Source: Marsupella aquatica
Taxonomy: Eukaryota; Marchantiophyta
Direction: 5' to 3'
Length of the DNA: 64,000 bases
NCBI GenBank assembly: GCA_973895155.1
Contig: OZ316892.1
Coordinates: 25,048,001-25,112,000, forward strand
Shown piece by piece: positions 1 to 11,605 of the stretch. Numbering within the stretch: position 1 is the stretch's first letter; every line of letters begins with the position of its first letter. Below the pieces are notes generated by a model. The model worked only from the letters and a program-made list of their open reading frames with translations, was not told the DNA's origin and searched no databases. Both the position numbers and the translations under genes were made by a program.

Positions 1-50
1 AAAAGAGGTGGAAGACAAATTGTCTTCCTAGTTAAACCAATACAACATTT

Positions 51-262
51 TGGGACCACACACATCTTCATTTCTGGCTTTCTACAGTTGGGCTGCACTG
101 CAATTCTTTAATGGTGCATTGATCTACACAAGTTAAGGGTCGATGGATCATATTGGGATAACACACATCTTCATTTCTGGTTTTCCACAGTTGCACTGGA
201 CCTAAATCCTCTAATGGCGCATTCATAGTCTGTGTCATAGATTGCAAGAGCAACAAGTCTCA
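51..262. repeat. Imperfect ~103-bp tandem duplication
   Basis: The block starting TGGGACCACA at 51 recurs from 154 with the same spacing through the CACATCTTCATTTCTGG core (about 58 and 161). On the minus strand both copies contain a short open stretch ending in similar residues (SPTVESQK and SATVENQK) followed by TGA. This could be a duplicated terminal exon of a minus-strand gene I do not recognise, or simply a duplicated non-coding segment. No family match is claimed. Confidence 0.6.
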
Positions 263-3200
263 GATATAGACAAGAAAGATGGACCTTTCTAATCGGGAAG
301 CCATACCCACCGACCAAATGACGCACATTCCTCAGGTAGTGTTCATGTTCCCGACTCTCACTGTCTTGCACTGTGTGTTCATTCATTCATATCAGAGTGT
401 GATTGTTTTGAGCTCTTGGTTGAGTGATATTTTTGTGGTGCTTGTGGAATTGGCGACTGTCTGTCCTTCTTTGCATGCCAATGCCTTGCATCAGTCGCTC
501 TGCTACTGTTGACACTGATGGCAACATCAGCCAAAGCAAGTGTAAGGTAACCTACGGTTTTGATGACGGCATCAGTCAGCTCACTGCAATGGCCCTTGAG
601 CTAGTCTTGAGCATACCCATGTTCTCCAATTTGTGATAATACTCTGTAACTGCACTTGACTACAGCTAAAATGTCTCATGAAATCAGCTACTACAGTCAA
701 TACCCCAATACCCATCCACCAAATGCAGCCGCTGTTGGAATGTATTGATTTAGCTCCTTCTGCAAGTTTGATTCACGATGACTTGGCATCACCATTTGTT
801 TTTCCTTCAGCTGCTTTGCTCCTTAATTGAAGACCCAGACACTTCAATCCAGGTCTTTAAAAAAAAAAAAGGGCACATGCTGTCAACATAAAAGTGAAGT
901 AGAACAAGACATGCAGAGGATTGGCTTCAATGTCTCCCAAACTGGTACTAGGAGGAGTGATTAATTACCAACACACATACTATTTCAACGCCGACAGAAG
1001 ACCCAGACAAGTTCTTCCTTTGCGACATCCTTAGCTGAATACCCAAACAACTTTCAATCCATGCCTATATTTTCTGAATCCTGATCCTCGCATCACCTAT
1101 TCAGGGAAAAACTTGCTGAAATCATCATGAATACTATGACTACCGCAAGGATTCGACAGATGCTCCAAAGATGCTAGCACTGAGTAACTGATTTCAACAT
1201 TCCAGATAGATGTATGAACTCCGGTTAAAGGAAAAGAATACTTTGTACATGAATTTGTTTTGGTTGCAGAATCACACCACCAAGCCTGGACACTCCTTGA
1301 TTCAACGAACGGGATTGTCAGATTGTTCCGCATCTACTAGAAACTATGCAAAGAAACAAGAGGGTCCACAGATTTATTTAAAGGTTCGTCCTAAGTATCA
1401 TTAATGATAAGTAAACATAAGTAGCACCCATACCTATGCCTAACAAGGGCTCTTGGTACGAGACTGGCACGCCTGTATCTATTCACAAGCCTAACAAGGG
1501 CTCATAGTATTCAGATTCCCCATGCCTCTATTCACACGCCTAACAAGGGCTCCTAGTTAGTACCCATATTCCCATCCTTGCCTAGGTATTCACAAGCATA
1601 GGGTTACTTCCAAGTTGGTCTCCACTCGCGAATATAGTCTAAATGTCAAACATTTATGTTACCTCATAAATTATGCACTATGGCGCCATTCCTTGAAGTA
1701 AGTCACGAAGGGTACAGATGGACCTCGAATTATATATAGATGATGATGTTATAATAAATTAGAAATCACGTCCCCAGAACATCATTTTAAATACGAGATG
1801 CTCATTTCTTTGATATAGCAAAGTACAACTAGCTGGACAAATATAATAAGTGCGCCCACCTCCTACTGTAGGTATAAATAAGTGAGCAGGATAGCTACTG
1901 TAGCGCTCTTGAGCACATAAATCTTCTCCAGTGGGTTATTCAAACAAATAGCCTCATTTGCTTGGCTTCAGATAGGTGTACATATCTTTGTCTTGTCAGG
2001 GATTTGGCATTCCAAGAACTATGATTATTCCCTTCCAAATAAACAAAACTGTGGGACTTGAGATTGATTGAGGTATATAATATACCTCCCAAGAAATCTA
2101 TATCACACTTTCAAAGAACAAAACGAGTCAAACCTGGGACTTGAGATTGATTGAGATATAATGTCTATGTCCCTAAAATATATGTCACATTGTCAACCAA
2201 AGTCCAAAACACATACTTTGGGCCAGGGATTTTTTTGCAGCCCTTCAGATTTGAGACATCCCAATAAAGATAGTAAGCTAAGAAAATAACCCCAACCAAG
2301 ACCAAAGAGCCAAAAAGCCCAAGATTAGCCCACTATGACAAAGGAGCAAAAGCCATGCTGAGCACTAAACTGTAAGGCATGGTAAAACAAAGTCGCTCCA
2401 AATTTCATTCACTGAGCAAACTTCAGCAAACATGAACTCTCCAACCTTCTTGACTTTCGGTGAGTGTTGCAATTTCGTCACCTTCCCTTCTGCCCCAGAG
2501 ACCTGCTGTAGATCTTTCTAGCGACCACTCTGTTCCAAATATTCCTCCTCTGAAATCTGACAGCAAGCTCGTCCTTTAGTGTTAGAAAAGTCTGATCCAG
2601 GCACACATGCTTTTTGTGGCTCCCCAAAATTCACCAGAATGCCAACCACATGCAAAATGTATGACCCACGCCAACACAACCTGCATGTAGCTCACCAAGA
2701 ACAACGCGTTCCTACCAGTCAGGGTTCGAGTTTGGTGATCGTTTTGTGATGACAATTACTCAAGCTCTTGATATAATATCCATAACTTGACGAGGTCGAC
2801 TTGTAAAGCGATCTGACAGACTTTTTCATGTCTGGCTGGTTTAAGAAAGCTCAGTTTGAGTTCAGGTGATTCTTACCCAAATGAAAATTACTACTATATA
2901 TGTTAGAGACATAATTGTGCATGCTCCTTCCTTAAAAAATTTGACAAGTACAACAGCTAATCTCACCCGGTACGAAGCGTTGTATTATCTCCAAAAGAAT
3001 ACTCGAAAGTACTCACAATCTGGCACAAGATTCACATGCTGAGTGATCGAGTGTTGCAAATTTAATCATCTTAGAAACTGGTCCAGATGATTGTAGTTTG
3101 AATTTCCTAGGCATGCTCTTCATCCCTTCCGACATTTTAAATTTGAATCCAAATCTGAGCAAATATTTATTTGTGCATGCATTCAATGCCTCAAAAGACG

Positions 3201-4250
3201 TGGACGTCAATTGGACATCGCTGCGCTGTTTGATTGCCTAATCTCAATATCCATGAAGCAATATTTTACTACTGAAGGAACGAATCAATCAGTATACTTT
3301 GGTCTGTTCGTCTTCGATATCGGTTTTAAATGGAGCGCACGGAAGACTCATCATTGGCCCAGAGCCTGTGGGTCAGTCAAAACGTTTCTCCGTTCAATTT
3401 GTACTGCAAGGGCAAGAGAGTGTAAGAGCTACTTTTTCCACGGGGGATTATTGTTTCCTGTAGAGTAGTGACGCCATTGTTGCACTGCGAAATTGTTCAG
3501 TTGTGGACGCCCGAGTCCTTTATATGCCGGTTTCGTCTTTCGAGAACGGAACGACCAGACTTGGAAACGTCAAGACTTGCAACAAACACTTCCGTGCCCT
3601 GGACCGGCAAATCACACTTATGCTCTATCATTCATGCCAAAACTCAGGGTACAAAGCTCTTCCCAGCAGTCATCTTTGCATATTGTTGTTGCGCAGTCAG
3701 TAGCTACGATCACGAAGGTGTCGCCCTCTGTGAGACAAGAATAAGCTAGTTAATTATTCCGCAGGCTCCCGGTGAATCAGTGTTCATGAACTCTATTGCT
3801 GAAGTCGCCTCCTCTAGGACGACATATAGATCAGAGCATGAAGTAATTGAGAACCGACCCATACTTGCTCGTGGGAAGAAACAGGTGGAAGAACGTGAAG
3901 GGCACTTAATTGGGCACTTAATTTTCTACGCTGTTCTGAAAAAAATTGCACTGAATTAGATTCCAAAACTATTCCACGAAAATTTCTGATAGATCATCTT
4001 CGAACCTGAAACCGCCTCCATAAGAAACAACGGTAGTTTCTGAAGTATAAAACCGGCACTTGTACTGTATTAGGTGCTCTCTGCTCTTTATGATCCGCAT
4101 CACAACGCAAAGCCTTCTAAGCCTGGCAGTTTGTCTGCTTTACCCATCGACGAACGGCATACTAATTAATGTATAAGCACAAAACTTTTCATACTCGGCG
4201 AAAACTGATTGTATATGTTTGTGGAAGTTGTTTGAAATCTACAACAAGCT
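263..4250. other. Stretch without a recognisable gene
   Basis: I find only short open frames on either strand, none resembling a known family. There are small imperfect direct repeats: three CCTAACAAGGGCTC-containing units near 1439-1555, and two copies of a TGGGACTTGAGATTGATTGAG segment near 2052 and 2135. A minus-strand frame at 3013-3210 (65 residues) and plus-strand frames at 3211-3749 show no domain. The right end is the 3' flank of the dienelactone-hydrolase gene. Confidence 0.5.
1438..1600. repeat. Three imperfect ~50-bp direct repeats
   Basis: The motif CCTAACAAGGGCTC occurs at about 1439, 1490 and 1540, each copy followed by a related segment leading to 'attcacaagc' or 'attcacacgc'. 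It lies in non-coding DNA. No function is visible. Confidence 0.6.
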
Positions 4251-4252
4251 TC

Positions 4253-4458
4253 TCACTTCACGTGTTTAACTAACCAGTTGATCATATCTGATTGTGGGTC
4301 ATCAGCAGGGTTCACAGATTTTTCATCATTTTCATCATACCGAACAGTGCAGCCGTCACTTCACGTGTTTAACGAACCAGTTGATCATATCTGATTGTGC
4401 TTCATAAGCAGGTTTTACGGATTTTTCATCATTTTCATCATACCGAACAGTCCAGCCG
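4253..4458. repeat. 103-bp tandem duplication of a terminal exon
   Basis: Segments 4253-4355 and 4356-4458 are direct copies differing at roughly ten positions. The right copy is the end of the functional dienelactone-hydrolase reading frame, with its stop at 4356-4358. The left copy repeats the same C-terminal codons and ends in its own TGA at 4253-4255. In the left copy the conserved Trp after His-Gly is replaced by Cys (HGC instead of HGW), and it lacks a splice acceptor of its own because the duplication begins inside the exon. Confidence 0.85.
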
Positions 4459-7400
4459 TGGTCAACTCCAGGATATATTTTTGTAAAAACATCCACCTGC
4501 AAAATCAATCCAAATCCTTTCAATTATTGTGCATTCATGCAGCAATGCAGCCAAGTGTGACTCAAAGTACCATTGAAACGGGACTAAGAAGCAAACTTTC
4601 TCTAAAAATAACACTACTACTGTCTCTTACGCTTTCTGCATTTGTTTGTTTGAACAATTATACAAATTAGGATATCTTTGTACGAAAAGCATCTACTCTA
4701 CTCAGATATCATGAGCGTAAACTATATCCCAGCTGCTGTAACGAGTGAGACAAGATGGATATCCTGAATAACTTCTACTGTTGAAATACCTCATCCTTTG
4801 ATTCCAATATCTTTTTCCACTGATCCACTTCTGAAACAGTCGTACGCTTGTCGAGTTCAGCTGCCAAGATAGCAACTGCTACCTTCACCTCTGTTGACAT
4901 GCAGAGTAGAGACGGAATCAGTCACTCAGTTTGACTTAACGGTTTCTCAACATCATAAAATCGATACCGTAGTTGTGGAAGGAAACCAAAGAAAGTTACT
5001 CACGCTTAATGTCATCCAAAGTGACGAAAGTAGGATGTAGAAGGACTACAGCATCAGCTGTACCTGGACCTTCTTTAGCTACTACAGCAGCAACTTTCCC
5101 TGCGCAATTGCAAAAACCATTAATACACGAATTCTCCTTGTAGCTGGAACAAAAGAATATCGACAAGCAAGGCGTATAGCATACTTTGCGAGAATCTCTA
5201 CCTAGAATCTCTAAAAGGCGGCTCGATTCCGCGAATTGTTGTTCAATTAGCTTCCGGAGTCCTTTTTACTGCTTTTGAATCTAAAACATTGACCACTTCA
5301 GAGTCCTTCTATAGTATCCTAGAGATACTTGCAACCATTTTTGGGCAGAAGTTGTACATACATTCAGGAAAATTGCCAGTGTGACATTCTCTATGAAATT
5401 CGTGCCAATCCTTTAAACACCGTTCTAGATAAATGCTCAGCAAAAGGTGGCTTAATTTTTTTCCTTCGCAATAGGCATTTTATCACATCTGCTGTGGTCA
5501 GGAGTGTAGGTCTGGCACAAGTGCACACGTGAATTTCGGTGGTGACCGTACGGGTAGTGTCCAGTGAAGCAGCAGGGCGTCTGTCTGGTAAGGTCCTTTG
5601 CTCCTCTGGGCAACCTAACTATTAGGACGCTATTCGTACTAAGGTGCTAAATTTGTGTTTGCTTGCGCATGGAGCAGTGAATGCTTGCCCGAGTGTAGTA
5701 GGTTTGTGCTGCAAACTTCCGGTGCTAAAAAAGTAGAGAAATGGTGTTGTCTGCGAGGGCCATGAAATTGGCACCCAACCAGTTCAACGTCCATCACAAC
5801 CGTGTCAAAGTAGGGAGCGTAAACAGGTCGAAGATGAGATAACGTAATCATACGTTGCGTCTAATGATGATGCGAGCGAAGGGTCTACCGAGCCATATTA
5901 GAATAATCAGAAGACTTAACCTCACTGCAGGACTACAGGAAAAGTAGAAACTACTATATTTGATGTTAGACAGGGTGGTCCAGAAAGAAAATACGTTACC
6001 TCCATAGCAAAATCCAGCAACACCAACTGACTTGATGCCTTTGTCCTTCAGTCCCTTGATGACGGTCAAAGTCTCTGCGATAACAGGATCCTGTTCACCA
6101 ACAAAAACAGGTAATTACCATCATTCATGCCTTATCATTATTTTGGTTCTGACCCCACACTCCTGTCTGCCGAAGTTGGATTCTGATTTCTTCTTCATCC
6201 CTCATCTGACCAATATAAAAACAAGCCTGAATACTGCTACTGTCCAGTTTCTCCAACTCTGGGATAATTTTAAACCCTGAGGTATTTAGATGAGAGTTAG
6301 GAAAGAGGATACTCTGACGTGTCGCGCTAAAAATAGGTTCCGAGGATGGAGAAGGGCCCTACAAAGGGATGATTTGAAAACCAAGTGCTGCGATCGGTAG
6401 CATATCTAGGATGATCGATTGGATCCCCCTTAAAGTAGTCTGGAACAACAGCAACAAATCCTGCAGCTGCAATCTTATCCGCAAGCGTCCTGAGGATCCA
6501 CAGAAAAACTATTTCAAATACCTAGACGTCATAAGATTACAAGAACTACGTTTGAAACTCTGCATACCTACCGCCTGCCTGTCCTCCTGTAACTTCGTGC
6601 GTGAACCAATTTGAACGAGAAGTAAAATCGAAACAATAATATCCCCCCATTAAACAGTGATCAACGGGAACGATACTAAAAAAATCACTTCCGTTCACTG
6701 AGAGGGTTATAATTTTGCATCCCCGTATACGCGCACTGCATTGCCTAAGCATCAGAGAGCGACTTATAGGATGCCTGCTGTTGGAGAAAAACGTTTACCC
6801 TCTTCTGCCACAATGTCTCTTAAAATCTCCAAAGGGGTGCCTTAGCCTAGATTGTGACGAGATAGTTCACCGGTAATCAAAACATTGCGTCTCTTGTGAG
6901 CACTATCGCTGACGTGGATGCGAGGGTGGATGAGCAAAACAGGCACTCTTACCTCAGTAGAGGCTTTTTCCATCCTGCCACGAAACACCAGATAATATGA
7001 TCAGAATATAAAAATGTCGCAGATTTCTATGATTCATTCCACCTTCAAGTCCAACGTTGCAAAATTCAGGTTCTTGGTGTAAAAACGTTTCATTAGAGGA
7101 GTGGAATGTGGAAGCTGTGATACGACGATACAAGCTGACTCATAATGAAATTCAGAATATTGCAGAATTGTTAATCATCTGTGTCACCATCGATTCACAA
7201 AAAGTGATGACAAGACGTGTTGATCAAGCACTTTCATCTGGAAATGATGTACGACTGCCGTCGAGTTCATCTGTGTGACAAACTATGCATCGTAGCTTTA
7301 TCTGCGAGCAAAGTTGCTGGTGCGGATCATCTCTAGATTAATTGATTGAAACAAGAGAGAGCGAAGGGATTAAGGGAAGGACGAAGATGGGCTGACACGA

Positions 7401-7678
7401 GAACTTTTCCGGTGATCTGGGCGGGTATGGGCTGACATCTTCCCGTAAAGTAAATTCATCCAATGTCTTTCTTCACAAACACGAATGGGAAGGAGTTCAT
7501 GAAAGTGAGACAGGGAGTGGGAGTTACCAAAGACATCCGTAACCAAGACTACGGCCTTGGTGGCATGGGCTGGCCAGTTGAAGTAGACATCCAACCCCCA
7601 GCGTTTCTCCTCATACCCGCCAGAGCTATACTCCCCGGCAGCTGGTCCAGGATCGCAGCATTCCTTGTTCAGCTCCAT
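4356..7678 (-). CDS. Dienelactone hydrolase family protein (alpha/beta hydrolase)
   Basis: Predicted 242-residue cytosolic hydrolase of the dienelactone hydrolase/carboxymethylenebutenolidase family, which cleaves lactone or ester bonds; the plant substrate is unknown. Exons, in transcript order: 7678-7528, 6974-6953, 6489-6363, 6090-6000, 5099-5004, 4890-4790, 4496-4356. All introns are GT-AG and phases agree at every junction. The catalytic triad is complete and correctly spaced: Cys128 in GFCYGG, Asp176 in AAELD, His209 in VDHGWT. Other family landmarks are the N-terminal CCDPG, TDVFG at the first junction, VVPDYFKGDP in exon 3 and LLHPTFV in exon 5. Length equals the family norm (about 240). 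The ATG at 7678 was chosen because the conserved N-terminal CC motif follows directly. Exon 2 is only 22 bp. The last exon is partly duplicated just downstream. Confidence 0.9.
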
Positions 7679-8039
7679 TCACCGCGAGCTTGCACAAACC
7701 AGGACCTCCTCGTCCGTGTCGTTCGCAGCGCTGATGTTCCAGCTTCTGTTGGCTTACCAAACCCGGCTCGTCAATGTCTTCTCGTGCTGGTCGTAATTTT
7801 TCTATTTCCAGCTTCTCTGCTCAATTTCCGTGCACTCGAAGCCACCGACAAATGTCTGTCTTCCTCTGTCTTCGTCTCTCGTCTACCGGTGCTCTCTTCT
7901 CGTGGCACTCTTCGCATTTCTCCTGGGCCTCGAAGCTTCGCCGTTTCGTTCGAGTCTGGTCATAATGATCCCTTTCGCCGAGTTTGATAGCCTCCAAAGT
8001 TCTCGAACCTCGTATGAATCTAGAAATGATTGTATATCA

Positions 8040-8253
8040 ATAAATCAATAAAGTCCTGACGTCCTGACCCATGTAAATTTGGACATGATTGAATATTTTT
8101 AAAGTCCTAACCCCATATGAGTTTGGATGGTTGTGTATTAGTAAGTCCTGACCCCAATTGAATTTGGAACGATTGTATACTAGTAAGTACTGACCCCATA
8201 GGAATCTGGAGACGCTTGTATTTTAGTAAGATTGTATATTAGTAAGTCCTGAC
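8040..8253. repeat. Minisatellite, ~41-42 bp unit, split by the retrotransposon
   Basis: Units contain AAGTCCTGACCCC, then a 'gaatttgga' segment and 'ttgtatattagt', repeating about every 41-42 bp (for example near 8102, 8143 and 8185). The array resumes at 11560-11605 after the LTR element, where the unit carrying CCATAGGAATCTGGAG appears again. The array is therefore older than the insertion. Confidence 0.75.
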
Positions 8254-8392
8254 TCTTGAGGAATGATGCGGGAAATGATAATGTTCCTCTCTATAGAATG
8301 AATGGGTGCATCTCTATATATAGTTTTCGTCCGAGTTATCCTATACGGTAACTATGGTTAAGGTAACCATGGAGTCTAGTTAGGGTATAACA
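8254..8392 (-). repeat. 3' LTR of the retrotransposon
   Basis: This 139-bp copy matches 11421-11559. The differences are two at the outer terminus and two near 8322-8326. The adjacent internal polypurine tract marks it as the 3' LTR for a minus-oriented element. Confidence 0.85.
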
Positions 8393-8404
8393 CTCCCCCT
8401 TGGC
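8393..8404 (-). other. Polypurine tract
   Basis: Plus-strand CTCCCCCTTGGC reads GCCAAGGGGGAG on the minus strand and directly abuts the LTR. This is the expected priming site for plus-strand DNA synthesis in LTR retrotransposons. Confidence 0.7.
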
Positions 8405-9659
8405 TATATAGTGATAACTATGTAGACAAAAAGTCTTCTAACTAGATTATCATGCTTATAAACATGGCATGATTTGAGTACAAATGAGGAAGGTACTGCC
8501 TCGTTAAAACCTTCAACAACTCTAAAAAACTCTATCAGGGTAACAGAGAAAAAAAAAATCTCGGCTCTAAAGGAAAAAGAGTACAGCCCTGTCGGTCCTC
8601 AAGTGAATCCGGTGGTATGTGGAGTTAACAGCAACAACTCCACTCCGTCAAAATGAACAAGTTGTCATATGCTCAACGACTCAACAACAACGCGACATGT
8701 CTCCAAATCGCTCACCATCACGCATACATCCGCACATACATCCTCGCATCGAATACAAATTAAAACATATATGAAAAAATGATTAGTAATTAAGTTATTA
8801 TCATAAAATCACTTGTCCGTGGCTCATCTGCGCAAAGTGTAAAGTATAATAATAAATAATGTCATCTCGTGCAACTGAGTGCGTAAAGTGTGGGATGTAA
8901 AAAGTCCAAAAAATATGATCTCCCCCTCAAAACAAGGTTTCGAGGAATATATTATTCTCGTAAAACTCAAATATCGAAACTCTCCCTTAGAGTTCAAGGA
9001 CTCCTAATTAGATTCTTAAATAGAGGGTTCTTGTGCAAAATGCACAATTCGCAAGCGTGTGTAGTCGACACACAAAGAAATCTCTCAATCTTAGATTTCA
9101 AAAACATGTAGTAGCAAATAGTTTTTATGTGAAAAATAATCTGCAGCACCAAAGGGTGTGCATTCACAACACCAGCGGGTGTGTGTATAATATGGCACGT
9201 CTGCCCTGCACGTCTGCAGTTCTCATATTTTGACAAAAAGTGTCAAGTCAATATAACTTCACAAATAACCCTGTGGAATCCGAACATTCAGTTGAACGTC
9301 CATGTGTGTCATAGCACAGAAAAATGCTAGCTCAAAGTGATTCGCTATCTAAATATTCGCAGTTAAACCCCTAAAGGGTTATTGATTATCCGCTTTTGGA
9401 TATGGCCGGAAACTAAGGTCATGGAACTAACCTGAAGTACTGTACCTTAGATTATTCTGGATCTTTCGTGAGAAACATATCTGCCATCGATCACTGGGTC
9501 TCAGAAAATCTATACCTTACCAAAATACCTCAAAAACTAGGTCATAGAGCATGGTTAAAGGTATGGTATTAGTTCCGTACTTAAAAACTATCATCCCACC
9601 GAACAATGGCTATAAAAGTTCTCGTTTGAGTTGTTTATGGTGTAAAGACCATGAGGATA

Positions 9660-10250
9660 AGACCCTTAAGTAAGATATTGTCCTAATGTAGGGTGTAAAT
9701 GGGTGTAAAACCATGTCAATCGGTGTAAAAGTTGTAAATGGTCAATTTACACACAAAAAGTGTATGGACCAAAGTTTACTCCCCCTGATGGTGTAAATTG
9801 GTGTAAACCAGTGTAAATGCTATAAGAAAGTGTAATCTGGTGTAACCAGTGTAAACAAGTATAAACCCAATGTAAAGCATGGGATTATACAATGGTAAGA
9901 CATACACCAGTGTAAACTGGTGTCATGAGGTATAATCTAGGATGGTATCATTAGGTGTAAACTAGGGGTGTAAAATGGTGTAAAAACCATTTTGTGATTG
10001 AAATGGGTGTAATAATCACTTTGTAAATGGAAAGTAGAGGTATTTGGTATAAAACCATTATTTCCAATGTGGAAAGTCAAGTAAGGGTGTTATGACATGT
10101 AAATATGTCAAATGCATGTAAAGCATGTGTTGCACATGTAAGGCATGTTAATGTATGCAAATTCAACAAGTGACATGTAATTTCCCTAAACCAGTTGATG
10201 TGTTTACATGTATAAACTGTGTAAATTGCGGTGTAAATTTGCAATGTGCA
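9660..10250. repeat. Degenerate GTGTAAA-rich array inside the retrotransposon
   Basis: The heptamer GTGTAAA and close variants occur dozens of times in about 590 bp, usually as GGTGTAAA followed by a few variable bases. Spacing is irregular. Downstream (about 10090-10220) the motif shifts to ATGTAAA, TGTAAGGCATG and related forms. No coding frame survives. It looks like an expanded simple-sequence block that replaced retroviral coding sequence. Confidence 0.7.
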
Positions 10251-11406
10251 TTTATCATTTCCCATTTCATTTGTTTATCCATAAGTGCAAAACATCCGTT
10301 GTCAACAAGATTTTCTTTGTTAATATGTGCATATATGGATAGTTTTTCAAAAATGAAGATTTTGCACTGAAACACATGGGATTCTCTTGTCTTTGGATAA
10401 GTGCACCCAAGCATTTGTATTTCAGAAACTCTTTACTATACTGTGCATTTAATGAGGGTTGCACTTATCTGGTGTTCGAGTTTTTCTCGAGGATTTTGAG
10501 ATCGAATGTTGCATGTTTAAGTCACTCATGTGTGTCTCTTGAAATCTCACTTGTCGCTTTGGCTCATTCTTTGATTGCAATCAGTTTCTCAGGCTCATAC
10601 TTGGACAAGCACAACATTCCATATTTAGGATTCAGAAAATGCTATCAGATCTAGACCCCACAACGATGACTCGTTTCTTTCGCTGGATGCCATCTCCCGT
10701 ACGTTCACAACCAAAGCCAAGATGTTCTTCCTGCATGACATTTGCTTCTATCTTCTCCAATTTGATACGATTGTATCAAATGGCTCTTATTGGAATCTTC
10801 ATTGAATCAGCAAACGACCAATTCAACATCCATGTTTGGCCTCTTGTAATGCCTGTACTTCACTCGATCGTGTGTAATGGGTATTTCCTTTCATCCTTTA
10901 TGGCTCGCAGATCGACCGACAAGAAACTGTCAGCGGTTGAGAAACATTGTGAAATTCAGGGAAAGAGAAGGCACCTGCGTTCGTCCTTTATGAGTTTAGG
11001 GTTTTGAAATTTTTTTTTATGATCCCGATCGGGTCCTGATTTGCTCTCGATCCACCCGGCTTCATTCAAGGCTGTCTCTGTTTGGCTTCCGGTCTATGCT
11101 CTTCTCTTTCTGCCTCTTGTTAAGGTTGTCAACTCATCGCCTCGAGTGATTTAGGTTGATCTAGCTTGGTTGGGTAGAAGGAAGCAGCGCGGCTGAACTC
11201 GATCTCTCTTGCCTCATCCTGTCGATGCTACATCCTGTCGTTGCTTCAACATGACTCATGTTCTCTTGGTGGTTCAAACTACTAGTCTTCTCACTCCCAA
11301 TTCAATTCTCTTCCATAACTTGGAAATCCTTAAGAGAACATTTATTCATCATAGCCATAGGGAAATTCCTAAAAAAAATTCATGATCAAGCTCAGCTGGT
11401 CTAGAG

Positions 11407-11420
11407 TCGTGCTGATAACG
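11407..11420 (-). other. Primer-binding site of the retrotransposon
   Basis: The minus-strand sequence CGTTATCAGCACGA lies immediately inside the 5' LTR (11421-11559). It resembles primer-binding sites seen next to LTRs of several plant Copia-like elements. The cognate tRNA was not determined. Confidence 0.65.
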
Positions 11421-11559
11421 TGTTAAGGAATGATGCGGGAAATGATAATGTTCCTCTCTATAGAATGAATGGGTGCATCTCTATATATAGTCTCCGTCCG
11501 AGTTATCCTATACGGTAACTATGGTTAAGGTAACCATGGAGTCTAGTTAGGGTATAACA
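11421..11559 (-). repeat. 5' LTR of the retrotransposon
   Basis: This 139-bp copy starts TGTTAAGG and ends TATAACA, giving the canonical TG...CA boundary. It is followed by the CTGAC target duplication at 11560-11564. Confidence 0.85.
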
Positions 11560-11605
11560 CTGACCCCATAGGAATCTGGAGATGTTTGTATTTTAGTAAG
11601 TAGTG

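Larger units (their letters stand above)
8254..11559 (-). mobile_element. Non-autonomous LTR retrotransposon, minus orientation
   Basis: A complete 3.3-kb element is bounded by two 139-bp LTRs (8254-8392 and 11421-11559) and a 5-bp target duplication, CTGAC (8249-8253 and 11560-11564). The right LTR begins TGTTA and ends TAACA. The left LTR starts TCTTG and shows about four differences overall, so insertion is fairly recent. On the minus strand the right LTR is followed by CGTTATCAGCACGA (11420-11407), a primer-binding-site sequence typical of some plant Copia-like elements. The left LTR is preceded by the purine tract GGGGGAG (8399-8393). The element therefore reads right to left. I find no integrase, reverse transcriptase or protease reading frame in the roughly 3-kb interior, so it would depend on a partner element. 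Confidence 0.88.

Noticed and set aside
6799-6840. Alternative 42-bp exon of the hydrolase gene reading TPLEILRDIVAEEG
   Set aside because: It fits the phase of exon 1, but the competing 22-bp exon at 6953-6974 (WKKPLLR) followed by 6489-6363 (TLADKIAAAGFVAVVPDYF) reproduces the family alignment without a gap.
7463-7987. 174-codon plus-strand open frame
   Set aside because: It lies antisense to exon 1 and the promoter of the dienelactone-hydrolase gene and has no domain; the minus-strand exon carries the conserved family motifs.
10639-11007. 122-codon plus-strand frame
   Set aside because: It lies inside the LTR retrotransposon on the strand opposite to the element's transcription, with no gag or pol similarity.
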